The notes beneath the pieces are model-generated. The model searched no databases. It had not been told where the DNA came from and worked only from the letters and a program-made list of their open reading frames with translations. Both the position numbers and the translations under genes were made by a program. Of a DNA stretch of 64,000 nt, positions 56,867-64,000 are shown one piece after another (the first letter of the stretch is position 1; every line of letters begins with the position of its first letter). Location: NCBI GenBank assembly GCA_017303635.1, contig JAFLCG010000012.1, positions 159,678-223,677 on the forward strand, written 5' to 3'. Source of the DNA: Anaerolineae bacterium. Its GTDB lineage: Bacteria > Chloroflexota > Anaerolineae > Aggregatilineales > Phototrophicaceae.

Positions 56867-58051
56867 ATGCGTGAAGCAGTGATTGTTGCGGCGAGCCGCA
56901 CCGCCGTAGGAAAATCGAAAAAAGGGGTCACCCGCAGTGCCAGGTCCGATGAAATGGCAGCGGTGGTCATCCATGATCTGATGCGCCAGACCGAGGGCAA
57001 GCTTGATCCAGCCGAAATCGACGATGTAGTGCTGGGCTGCGCCATGCCGGAAGGCAGCCAAGGGCTGAACTTCGCCCGCGTCATTTCTTTGCGGGCAGGT
57101 CTGCCGGTGGAAGTCCCCGCGCAGACCGTCAACCGCTTCTGTGCCAGCGGCTTGCAGACCATCGCCCAGGCCGCCGAGCGCATCATTGCGGATGGTGCAG
57201 ATATCATCATCGCGGGCGGCGCCGAGTCGATGACGCTGGTGCCGATGACCGGCTTCCAGATCAGCCCGAACCCCTACATGGCCGAACATGACCCGAACGT
57301 CTACATGAGTATGGGGCATACGGCAGAGCGCGTGGCGGACGAGTTCAACATTAGCCGCGAGGACATGGATCAGTTCGCTTACGAAAGCCATCAGAAGGCT
57401 GCTGCTGCGACTGATGCTGGCAAGTTCTCGGCGGAGATCGTGCCGTTCCAGATCGAAGATGTGACCGTTGGCGAAGATGGCAAACGCCATGCAGTAACCA
57501 TCGATTTCACAGTGGATGAACACCTGCGGCGGGATACCACGCTGGAAGGGCTGGCGAAGCTCAAACCCGCTTTCCGGCAGGGTGGTCGCGTCACACCGGG
57601 CAATTCCAGCCCCTTGAGTGACGGTGCCGCCGGGGTGATCGTCATGGAGGCGAGCAAGGCCGCCGCGCTGGGACTCAAGCCGTTGGCCCGGTTCGTCGGC
57701 TTCAACGTGGCCGGTGTCCGCCCGGAGATCATGGGCGTGGGGCCGATCAACGCGGTGCCCAAGCTGCTCAAGCGCACTGGCATGAAGCTGGACGACATTG
57801 ACCTGATCGAACTGAACGAAGCCTTCGCGGCGCAGGCGCTGCCGGTCATCCGCACGCTGGAGATGAACCCGGCGAAAGTGAATGTCAACGGCGGCGCGAT
57901 CGCGTTGGGGCATCCGCTGGGCTGCACCGGCTCCAAGCTGACCGTCTCCATCATTCATGAGATGAAGCGGCGCAACGTCCGCTACGGTCTGGTGACGATG
58001 TGCATCGGCGGTGGCATGGGCGCAGCGGGGATTTTCGAGAATTTGAATTGA
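56867..58051 (+). CDS. fadA: acetyl-CoA acyltransferase (thiolase)
   Basis: 394 aa; GAGGGAG eight bases upstream. Thiolase signatures: EAVIVAASRTAVGKSKKG, the nucleophile Cys near residue 91 in VNRFCASGLQTIAQAAERI, the NEAFAAQALPVIR block, GGAIALGHPLGCTGSK with the catalytic His, and VTMCIGGGMGAAGIFE with the second Cys. All catalytic residues are present. It cleaves 3-ketoacyl-CoA in beta-oxidation, with the FadN-type protein upstream. Confidence 0.94.
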   Translation: MREAVIVAASRTAVGKSKKGVTRSARSDEMAAVVIHDLMRQTEGKLDPAEIDDVVLGCAMPEGSQGLNFARVISLRAGLPVEVPAQTVNRFCASGLQTIAQAAERIIADGADIIIAGGAESMTLVPMTGFQISPNPYMAEHDPNVYMSMGHTAERVADEFNISREDMDQFAYESHQKAAAATDAGKFSAEIVPFQIEDVTVGEDGKRHAVTIDFTVDEHLRRDTTLEGLAKLKPAFRQGGRVTPGNSSPLSDGAAGVIVMEASKAAALGLKPLARFVGFNVAGVRPEIMGVGPINAVPKLLKRTGMKLDDIDLIELNEAFAAQALPVIRTLEMNPAKVNVNGGAIALGHPLGCTGSKLTVSIIHEMKRRNVRYGLVTMCIGGGMGAAGIFENLN

Positions 58052-58088
58052 GGGGGTAGGGGCAAGAAGCAAGTTTCAGATCGAGCCT

Positions 58089-58128
58089 GTAGGGGCGGAT
58101 TAGGGCGTCCTCGCCCGTATATCCGCCC
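58089..58128 (+). repeat. 40-bp GTAGGGGCGGATTAGGGCG palindrome, long form
   Basis: Differs from 13387-13426 by one base (C for T in the loop). It lies 38 bp after the thiolase stop and may serve as its terminator. Confidence 0.8.
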
Positions 58129-58157
58129 TTTGGGGTTAGTTATCTCTATGCTATAGC

Positions 58158-58475
58158 CTAATTCCATGAGGGCCAGCAGGTTTCTCGCACCGTGAGCGTT
58201 ACATCTCGATCTCCGTTCAGTGCGTCGTCTACCTGCTTCAAATATACTGCATACTCTTGAAATTGGACGAATGCTTTATAGGTAAACAAATCAACGCTGA
58301 AACAATCCTGACTAAACTCATATTGATCGAAAAAACTTCCGTTTGTTAAAAATCCAGCCCAGCAGATGAGAAACAACGGCACATGCGAGCCGTTTTCTGG
58401 ATTGGGTGCGCCTATGCTGTAGGAAAAGTAGTGATCGTTCGTCTCACCTGTACTTTCAGCGTAGGGCAGCTGCAC
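58158..58475 (-). CDS. hypothetical protein, low-GC
   Basis: 105 aa from GTG 58475. Tyr/Phe-rich, acidic (DHYFSYSIGAPNPENGSHVPLFLICWAGFL, SQDCFSVDLFTYKAFVQFQEYAVYLKQ). The composition differs from the GC-rich genes around it, and no family is recognised. There is no strong Shine-Dalgarno site. It may be a fragment. Confidence 0.4.
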   Translation of the reverse strand: MQLPYAESTGETNDHYFSYSIGAPNPENGSHVPLFLICWAGFLTNGSFFDQYEFSQDCFSVDLFTYKAFVQFQEYAVYLKQVDDALNGDRDVTLTVRETCWPSWN

Positions 58476-58515
58476 TTCCTGTCATATCCTGCCCCAATAC
58501 TTCAGTGTGACTAGA

Positions 58516-59358
58516 TTACTGCTCTAACTGCTCCAATCGCGCTTTCCATGTAGTGACCTGTTCCAGCGCCGACTTGCGGTCTGAGAGCGTGACCAGACTG
58601 GGCTGGGGTAGATAGTCCATCAGATAATCTGTCTCCCGCAGAATGTGACCTGCCAGCAGCACCTGCCGATAGGCCGCGTCATAGGTTGGCTGCGGGTCTA
58701 AGGGAACTACTTGCTCCCGCAATGGGATCGCCACTCGTTTGAGTGGAGTCAGGAAGGCACAGCCGATGTAGACCGTTTCTTGCACAGGCAGATAGACCGC
58801 GTAGTGATAGGGGTCTGGGATTACTGTCGGATCATTAAGCAGGTGACTTCTGGATCGGGTGAGGTCAATCTCGACGACATTCACGCCTTTGCTCAGGATA
58901 CCATCTCGGCGACGGCGGTAGGCGGTAAGGGCGTCTCGGTCATCCTTATTCCCCGGTGAGACGAGTTCGATAATCGTCACCAAATCATTGGTGTTACTGT
59001 TGTAGATGTAGACGGCATCCAACTGGGGGACTTCCATATCGGTTTGCACCCCTGGCTCGGCAGCGACCCCGATAGCGGCTGCACCATAGTCCCAACGGGC
59101 GGGTGGTGTTGGTGAAGTGTCCTCTCGGTTTCGGATGTACACATCAGGAATGCGGTTCTCGATGATCTGGAGGCTTGTTTCACAACCTGCTTGATACCCC
59201 AACGCAAAGAGCATCGGTTGCATTTGTTCGGCGATAAACCCCATCATCCGATTATGGATTTGATGAAAGTAACGGGCGTCTTCCGCCCAAGGATCTACAA
59301 CGCCAGGAAACGGCCCAAGCCGGACCATATCAAAGCGCACATTTGCTTGATTGTTCAT
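58516..59358 (-). CDS. DUF4058 family protein
   Basis: 280 aa; GGGAG upstream. DUF4058 pattern: FPGVVDPWAEDARYFHQIHNRMMGFIAEQMQPML at the N-terminus, then LQIIENRIPDVYIRN, LDAVYIYNSNTNDLVTIIELVSPGNKDD with a nuclease-like E-x-(V)-S-P-xNK, KGVNVVEIDLTRSR and YHYAVYLP. A Chloroflexota/cyanobacterial family with no known function, often near Uma2 genes. A divergent C-terminal remnant of a relative lies at 12708. Confidence 0.86.
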   Translation of the reverse strand: MNNQANVRFDMVRLGPFPGVVDPWAEDARYFHQIHNRMMGFIAEQMQPMLFALGYQAGCETSLQIIENRIPDVYIRNREDTSPTPPARWDYGAAAIGVAAEPGVQTDMEVPQLDAVYIYNSNTNDLVTIIELVSPGNKDDRDALTAYRRRRDGILSKGVNVVEIDLTRSRSHLLNDPTVIPDPYHYAVYLPVQETVYIGCAFLTPLKRVAIPLREQVVPLDPQPTYDAAYRQVLLAGHILRETDYLMDYLPQPSLVTLSDRKSALEQVTTWKARLEQLEQ

Positions 59359-59433
59359 GGCTCAACGCTCCCGCCTGAAACTACCTCCATTGTAGCCTAA
59401 AAGCGCGGACAAGTTGAGCTAGTTTGTAGTAGA

Positions 59434-60114
59434 TTAAGCCACGGCCTGCCGCGCCAGGCGGTTGATGAGTTTGGCGGTCAGGAAGGCATGGCGGGCTTCA
59501 TCGAAGGAAAACAACAGCGACTGGGCGGAACTCAAGGCGCTGCCCGGCACATCCCCGGCATTGATGGCACCGGCTAACTTGCGCCGGTAGAGCGGCGTGA
59601 CAGCCTCACTCAATTTGAATGTGACGCTGACATTGGTCTTATCGACCACATTGGCATCCAGTACCTCGCCCCACGGGATTTCGATCCCTGGCGCGGGCAG
59701 ATCGGTGACGGGCATGGGCAGGCTGAGGTGATCGGCACCCGGCCTGAGCAGTGAAGCGACATTACCCTGCGGCCCGGCGATGCTGCGGGCGCCATCTGCC
59801 GTGACGGTCACATCGCCCAGGATGGTGCTGCGGAGCCCACCCCGTGTGAGTGCCATCGCCCCCAGATTGAGCGATTGCCCATTCTGGAGTTCAATGGAAA
59901 CGTTCTCGATAGCTTTTTCCACTTCGGGATCGAAGATGGAGCGTGAGGCATAGGTAATATCGGCTTTGGCGATGAAGGCGGATTCTTCCTCCGGCACCAG
60001 ATCGTCCTCGACAATGGCATCGATCGATGGTCGCCACAAGACCTGTAGAACCACGATCACGCCAAAAATGGCGACGACCAGTGCGATCAGCATCCCCAAT
60101 AAAACCGTTGGCAT
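59434..60114 (-). CDS. membrane-anchored protein, unknown
   Basis: 226 aa from ATG 60114 (GGGGAG upstream; a frame from 60171 passes through repeat). One N-terminal membrane anchor (VLLGMLIALVVAIFGVIVVLQVLW), then an extracytoplasmic acidic domain (IDAIVEDDLVPEEESAFIAKADITYASRSIFD) with strand-rich central part and a C-terminal helix DEARHAFLTAKLINRLA. Not recognised. The neighbour at 60326 is also membrane-anchored. Confidence 0.68.
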   Translation of the reverse strand: MPTVLLGMLIALVVAIFGVIVVLQVLWRPSIDAIVEDDLVPEEESAFIAKADITYASRSIFDPEVEKAIENVSIELQNGQSLNLGAMALTRGGLRSTILGDVTVTADGARSIAGPQGNVASLLRPGADHLSLPMPVTDLPAPGIEIPWGEVLDANVVDKTNVSVTFKLSEAVTPLYRRKLAGAINAGDVPGSALSSAQSLLFSFDEARHAFLTAKLINRLARQAVA

Positions 60115-60325
60115 CTCGGTGGCGCTCCCCTGTAGGAGGCATTCAGCTTCCAGCTTCCAGCTTCCAGCCATTTCTCAGCAATGTGTGCTGAGTATATCCC
60201 GCTGGCTATCAGCTATCGACTATCAGCGATCTGCCTAATAACTTTCTTGCATTGTAGAAGGAAACCGGGATTGTGCCACACGGGACTCTAGTCCTGAAAC
60301 AAATTTGTTATGCGGAGTTCGGATC

Positions 60326-61627
60326 CTATCGTTTTGTTTCAGCGAGCGCCAGCAACTGATCCCGTGTGGTGATACTCCGCAGGGCGATGACCCACTCGTG
60401 CAGGGAGGGGCTAGCCTCTCGGATGGCCCGTACAGCCGGGCCAATGGGGTCTGCGCCACCAGCCCCGGCCGTCCACCCGGCCTGATAACCCCCATAGAAG
60501 GCAAAGAACGCTTGATTAAGCCGCCGGATCAGATAACCGTTCTCGGCAAAGACTCGGCGCTGGGTTTCCATATAGGCTTCGGCCTCCTCGACCTGACCAG
60601 CAGCCAGCAGTTGATCGACCCGGCGGCGTGTGGCATCCAGCGTGCGACCAAAATCGAAGACCGGGAGGCTGGGCGGCATGGGTGGAGTGGGTGGGCGCGC
60701 AGGGGCTGCCGTAGGTGTGGGTGCTACTGGCGGCAGTAAATCCGGGTAGTAGCGGGACAGCACTAACCGGCTCATCTCCTGCCCGAAGTTGGCGGCCACT
60801 GTTTCATTGATGACCCGCGTTTCGCCAACGAAGCCATCCCCGCTGAAATACGCCAATCCCAGTGGAAAGGCGAACAGGTAATGATGCAGCCATTCGTGGG
60901 CGATGGTGTCCAGCGCATTCGGGATCGAAGCGGTTTCCAGAATCATGGCGGGGTAGAGCGCGATCCCGCCGAGCGGTACCACCAGTGCGGAAACATCCTC
61001 GGCGGCTTCGACCTGCTGTTCCAGGGCCGTGAGGGCATCGGTCGTCAGCGGGTCGAGGTTGATGGAGACCTCGAAGCGGATAGTATCTCGGGGCGAGACC
61101 ACGAGCAGATTGGGCACCTGGGTGAAATGAGCGGAAACCGGCGGTAGGATCTGTCCCAGGGTGCCAAAGCCTTGCTCGACCAGCACTGCCGCTACCTGAC
61201 CTTCCAGAATAGATTCGATCAAGGGTTGCTCGGCTGCCAGCCGGGCGCGGAGTGCATCCCGCTCGGCGCGGAGGTCGATGCTGGCTGTATCGGGGTCGAC
61301 TTGATTGGGATCCGCGTAGAGCGTGCTGATCTGCGCCTCCAGCGATTGGGCACGGCGTAGATCTTCCATGTAGGCGCGGACGCGAGCCGAACGGTCCGTT
61401 TCAGTCAGGAAGGGATGCAGGCCATAGAGGGTCTGTCCGATCTTGACCGCCAGCGCATCCAGTTCCCACGAGACATAATCAAACTGCTGGTTGCCTAGGA
61501 GCAGGCTGACCCGGTTCCAGGTCGAATCCAGCGGGAATGAGGAGTACTGCAAGAGGAGGGCTGTCACAACCAGCAGAATCACGCGGCGCAGGAGTCGGAA
61601 CAGCCAGCGTCGTACCCGGAGGATCAT
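60326..61627 (-). CDS. putative membrane-anchored zinc metallopeptidase
   Basis: 433 aa from ATG 61627, whose ATGA overlaps the stop of DUF423. One N-terminal membrane anchor (LFRLLRRVILLVVTALLLQYSSF). A gluzincin-type zinc site is visible: His244-Glu245-W-L-His248 (TIAHEWLHHYL) and Glu275 in INETVA. The rest is a helical region (RVRAYMEDLRRAQSLEAQIS) and a C-terminal Pro-rich linker plus long helices (DATRRRVDQLLAAGQVEEAEAYMETQRRVFAENG). No close family known to me, so a new or rare metallopeptidase group. Catalytic role inferred only from the motif. Confidence 0.75.
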   Translation of the reverse strand: MILRVRRWLFRLLRRVILLVVTALLLQYSSFPLDSTWNRVSLLLGNQQFDYVSWELDALAVKIGQTLYGLHPFLTETDRSARVRAYMEDLRRAQSLEAQISTLYADPNQVDPDTASIDLRAERDALRARLAAEQPLIESILEGQVAAVLVEQGFGTLGQILPPVSAHFTQVPNLLVVSPRDTIRFEVSINLDPLTTDALTALEQQVEAAEDVSALVVPLGGIALYPAMILETASIPNALDTIAHEWLHHYLFAFPLGLAYFSGDGFVGETRVINETVAANFGQEMSRLVLSRYYPDLLPPVAPTPTAAPARPPTPPMPPSLPVFDFGRTLDATRRRVDQLLAAGQVEEAEAYMETQRRVFAENGYLIRRLNQAFFAFYGGYQAGWTAGAGGADPIGPAVRAIREASPSLHEWVIALRSITTRDQLLALAETKR

Positions 61628-62001
61628 GCCTGGGCGCGCCACGCGGCGATCCCCAGCGCCAGCCAACCCAGCAGCAGGCAGACTCCACCCAACGGGGCGA
61701 CGGCTCCCATGAAGCTGAGATTACCGATTGCCAGGGTATAGAGACTGCCGGAGAACAGCAGGATACCGGCTGTCAACAGCCATCCTGCCAGCGTACTCCA
61801 GCGACCGGGATAGCGCTCTGCGACCCAGGCTGCCCCCAGTAGTGCCAGCGCATGGAGCAGGTGATACTGGACGGCGGTTTGGTAGGTGTCGTAGCGCCCA
61901 CTGGCTTCCAGGGTGGCACGCAGGGCATGGGTGCCAAAAGCCCCGGCACCGACGCCTAAAAAGCCAAAGACGGCTGCCATGATAATGAAGTTTCGGGTCA
62001 T
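61624..62001 (-). CDS. DUF423 (YgdD family) membrane protein
   Basis: 125 aa, four membrane segments. The conserved FGFLGVGAGAFGTHALRATLEASGRYDTYQTAVQYHLLHALALL at the N-terminus and GSLYTLAIGNLSFMGAVAPLGGVCLLLGW are the DUF423 signature. Function not known. It overlaps the metallopeptidase gene by ATGA, suggesting a shared job at the membrane. Confidence 0.9.
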   Translation of the reverse strand: MTRNFIIMAAVFGFLGVGAGAFGTHALRATLEASGRYDTYQTAVQYHLLHALALLGAAWVAERYPGRWSTLAGWLLTAGILLFSGSLYTLAIGNLSFMGAVAPLGGVCLLLGWLALGIAAWRAQA

Positions 62002-62153
62002 GATCTGCTCGGTTCAAGGCCATGCCTGGCATGGCTTTCCGGATTGAAGTCTGGGCGAATGATACCACGACTAAAGTCGTAGGTTGGCCGACCAAATCTT
62101 ATGGTTTGAACGATGAATATTCCGTTACAGTAGGAAGAATGGAGAGAAAAACC

Positions 62154-62615
62154 ATGATGACTTTGCAGACCAGCACCCGAATGCCTGATTACAGGATAAC
62201 GATGACCATGGAACAGAAAGCGCGTTGCGTCTGGCGTACACTGGAAAGTGGTATTCATGAATTCACTTTCATGGAGTCGTCCCACGCCGCGGTGGACACC
62301 TGGATTGAATACCTGGTGAAGATTTCCCAGGATGAACAGCAAAATCCGGTGATGCCGATGTTCCGCTGTCTGTTGGACACCCGCTTTTCCGGCCCTCAGC
62401 CGATGTACTATGCGCTCAAGCAGGAAGATGCGTGGCGGCGCCAGATGCTGGCCTACTTCCCCAATATGCGTTTCCGCACCGCGCATATCTATCGTGGGTC
62501 GGCGGTGTACGTTTCGATGACTCAGAGCCTCTCGCGGCTCTTTGCAGAGAACAATTTTGAGCAAGCCTTCTTCCAGGATGATCTGGATGGGGCGGTGGGC
62601 TGGTTATTGGCGTAA
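62154..62615 (+). CDS. small hypothetical protein, STAS/SpoIIAA-like, copy 1
   Basis: 153 aa from ATG 62154 (GGAGAG upstream); an in-frame ATG follows at 62157. Beta-alpha pattern TLESGIHEFTFMESSHAAVDTWIEYLVKISQDEQQNP, FRCLLDTRFSGPQPMYYALKQEDAWRRQMLAYFPNMRFRTAHIYRGSAVYVSMTQSLSRLFAENNFEQAFFQDDLDGAVGWLL. The LLDxR and the closing DDxxxAxxWL match the next gene. No known function. Tandem paralogues. Confidence 0.65.
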   Translation: MMTLQTSTRMPDYRITMTMEQKARCVWRTLESGIHEFTFMESSHAAVDTWIEYLVKISQDEQQNPVMPMFRCLLDTRFSGPQPMYYALKQEDAWRRQMLAYFPNMRFRTAHIYRGSAVYVSMTQSLSRLFAENNFEQAFFQDDLDGAVGWLLA

Positions 62616-62657
62616 GCTGGTTGGTACTGTGTTGTGCTACTCATGGGTGATTGCGTG

Positions 62658-63167
62658 ATGGCTTCGTCTACTGGCTCGGTCGTGGTTGAATCCCCTATAA
62701 CCCAGTTACATAGCCCGTATTGCAGCGCCACGATCTACGAAGACCGGGTTGAATATCGATTTCACCGCGCTGACAAAAATGCAGTGGATGCCTTCATTGA
62801 CCTACTTGATCAGGTATTGCTGCTGCGCTATCCGGACGGTGTTTACACCGGTATGGTGCGCCTGCTTTATGATGTCCGCGTCCCGGAAGTACTCCCCTTT
62901 TACTGGTTGTTCAGCCGCGCGATGGAGTGGCGGAAGAATCACCCTGGATATGCCCCCAGCGAAGTGCGGATGGCCGTTCTGTTTGGGCCGCAACATCGCT
63001 TTCATGATGCGATGTTCTTAAGGATGGTTCAGCAATTTTCATCCCTGTTCAGCCGCAATGGACACCGCTTCGGTCTGTTTGAAGACGATTACGAAGCTGC
63101 ATTGGAGTGGCTGCATGGTGAGGTTGCCCCCGATCATCTGCGGGATGCCATCCTGCGTTCCTTCTAA
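62658..63167 (+). CDS. small hypothetical protein, STAS/SpoIIAA-like, copy 2
   Basis: 169 aa from ATG 62658 (GGTGA upstream; starts at 62634 and 62643 possible). Shares with copy 1 the order: strand-helix DKNAVDAFIDLLDQVL, 'VRLLYDVRVPEVLPFYWLFSRAMEWRKNHP', EVRMAVLFGPQHRFHDAMFLRMVQQFSSLFSRNGHRFGLFEDDYEAALEWL. The pair is probably an ancient duplication. The similar gene at 52053 is shorter. Confidence 0.65.
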   Translation: MASSTGSVVVESPITQLHSPYCSATIYEDRVEYRFHRADKNAVDAFIDLLDQVLLLRYPDGVYTGMVRLLYDVRVPEVLPFYWLFSRAMEWRKNHPGYAPSEVRMAVLFGPQHRFHDAMFLRMVQQFSSLFSRNGHRFGLFEDDYEAALEWLHGEVAPDHLRDAILRSF

Positions 63168-63236
63168 GCCTCATCCGTATCTGTTTCCATTTTGATTCAA
63201 CGAATTCAAGACTTTTAAAGCGGGTTGAGTTCTAAT

Positions 63237-63445
63237 GCGACGAATTTGAATCTCTTGATTCGTTGCGATTGAGTTTGTTGCGGCGGCGGCGGCGGCGGAC
63301 AGCTTCAGGTTGCTGGTTTCAGGTGCAGAGGTCATTTGTGGCGGCAATGGCGGCTGTGGCGGATTGGCTGCGCCGCCACTGATTTCAAATGTCGTCGTCG
63401 TCGGAAGCGACACAGCGACAAATTTGAATCGCTGGATTCGTCGCT
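63237..63445. repeat. GCGACGAAT hairpins with a (CGG)n tract
   Basis: Two related hairpins: GCGACGAAT...ATTCGTTGC at 63237-63267 and AGCGACAAAT...ATTCGTCGCT at 63414-63445, with six tandem CGG triplets (63281-63298) and further GTC/GGC triplets between. Same components as 40829-40896. No coding sense in this 63168-63600 stretch. Confidence 0.6.
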
Positions 63446-63510
63446 TTTGGGGAGCTTGGTGGTGTTGTTGTCCTTGGCGGTACGGACAAGTTGACCATGC
63501 CGGGACGAAA

Positions 63511-63533
63511 GGCGGGGGGCCTCACCCCCCGCC
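63511..63533. terminator. GGCGGGGGG/CCCCCCGCC hairpin
   Basis: Nine-base perfect arms (63511-63519 and 63525-63533) around CCTCA. No T-run follows. Lies alone between the repeat region and the dyad-promoter at 63696. Confidence 0.4.
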
Positions 63534-63695
63534 GCCTTCGGCGTCTCCGTTCACGCCCCTTGCGCCTCTGAATGCTGAGACGACACGAAAGTCGGGGCGT
63601 GGTAGAGGGGGAGTCCGGAGTCGAAGTGATAAACTTCACGGTTGAATCTGCCCACATTTTCACGCTTGGCAAGATAGTAGCACAGGTGGAAGTGG

Positions 63696-63745
63696 AAAAT
63701 CGGAACATATGTTCCGATTTTGAGGCGATCTTGCAGTAGTACTAT
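63696..63745 (+). promoter_or_regulatory. 26-bp perfect SOS-like palindrome with TACTAT box
   Basis: AAAATCGGAACATATGTTCC continued to 63721 is a perfect 26-bp palindrome with the GAACATATGTTC core. TACTAT (63740-63745) lies 32 bp from its centre, and TTGAGG at 63720-63725 with TATGAT at 63743-63748 would make a sigma-70 pair with a 17-base spacer. A regulator bound at the dyad would cover the -35. The downstream gene starts at 63898. Confidence 0.6.
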
Positions 63746-63897
63746 GATCCTGCCAGGATAACCTATTTCTCTTGAGTAATCGATTGCAGATTCTGTTAAT
63801 CGGTGCTATCTATTCATAGCGCGTGAAGATGATGTTTCTTGCCTAGTTTGTGAGATGCCTGACTGCCTCGCCTTTTGCCTTCACTGGATCAAAGCCC

Positions 63898-64000
63898 ATG
63901 CTTGCTCAAAGCTTCACTAGTAACAGTTTACAGGAATTTATAACTTACTTTAATCGTTTCAACCTGCGACATGTTCGACTCGCCTATGGCCTGGCGGTAT
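63898..64000 (+). CDS. start of an unidentified gene, cut by the window edge
   Basis: From ATG 63898 a frame stays open to the edge: MLAQSFTSNSLQEFITYFNR then FNLRHVRLAYGLAV. The LQEFITYFNRF-LRHVRLAYG stretch is an amphipathic helix pair; nothing more can be said. It lies 150 bp after the SOS-like promoter, with no clear Shine-Dalgarno site, so the true start could be downstream. Confidence 0.35.
   Translation, partial: MLAQSFTSNSLQEFITYFNRFNLRHVRLAYGLAV

Noticed and set aside
63237..63445. Repeated hairpins and triplets considered as a CRISPR array.
   Set aside because: Only two unequal hairpins, no constant repeat-spacer spacing, no cas genes.
1..64000. tRNA, rRNA or tmRNA genes.
   Set aside because: Read through intergenic stretches for T-loop GTTCGAATC plus acceptor pairing and found no convincing cloverleaf; no rRNA-like conserved text.

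Overview
The window looks like a chromosomal segment of a Chloroflexota bacterium, most likely of the Anaerolineae. This rests on gene content and style, not on a marker gene: three TIR-domain proteins (two fused to HEAT or FGE-sulfatase modules), several Uma2/DUF4058 nuclease-fold proteins, XisH/XisI, a FadN-type beta-oxidation protein, CDP-alcohol phosphotransferase, many HEAT repeats, many GTG/TTG starts, and dense intergenic palindromic repeats. There is no rRNA, tRNA, CRISPR array or intact transposon.

Layout. (1) 109-6905: a putative NLR-like immune pair, TIR-NACHT-HEAT followed 74 bp later by TIR-FGE, then a Uma2 protein. (2) 6931-11315: two secreted proteins and a CrtI-type carotenoid desaturase. 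(3) 11340-13936: a mosaic of small, AT-richer unknown genes, gene fragments and repeats. (4) 13965-19600, minus strand: two Gfo/Idh/MocA dehydrogenases, XisI/XisH and two sugar ABC permeases; a methyltransferase sits between the permease genes, flanked by two matching composite repeats. (5) 19761-21690: an anchored protein and an IS relic carrying a perfect 78-bp copy of the end of the hydrolase gene 18.7 kb away. (6) 21851-28563: TyrA-like, DinB-like, membrane, flavin and ArsR/DUF2087 proteins, a LysE exporter, and a HEAT protein overlapping a MazF-like toxin. (7) 28585-34441, minus strand: a VapBC-like pair, HerA, MurJ and a PucC/BCD-family transporter. (8) 34596-40807: UspA, an MFS exporter, and a run of exported proteins (beta-propeller, LysM/M23 peptidase, hydrolase). 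(9) 41047-45434, minus strand: five genes joined by ATGA overlaps (SerB-like, HAD, phosphatidylcholine-synthase-like, Uma2, SerA-like). The SerA-like protein lacks the usual catalytic Arg and His. (10) 45670-58051: a TetR regulator and a fatty-acid degradation cluster (two acyl-CoA dehydrogenases, P450, HAD/ECH fusion, thiolase), with a TIR-transmembrane gene and other unknowns interspersed. (11) 58158-64000: DUF4058, a membrane-anchored putative zinc metallopeptidase, DUF423, two related small proteins, a repeat-rich stretch, and a partial gene at the edge.

Themes. The window is rich in immune-like and toxin-like modules (TIR x3, MazF, VapBC, XisH/I). Its intergenic DNA is filled with several families of short palindromes, some with compensatory base changes. 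Two or three places look like small cassettes inserted between repeats. Three near-identical SOS-like dyads each sit about 30 bp upstream of a TACnnT box, suggesting a small regulon. The best candidates for something new are the TIR-NACHT-HEAT/TIR-FGE pair, the coupled SerA-like/phospholipid operon, the dyad-promoters and the HEAT-MazF coupling.
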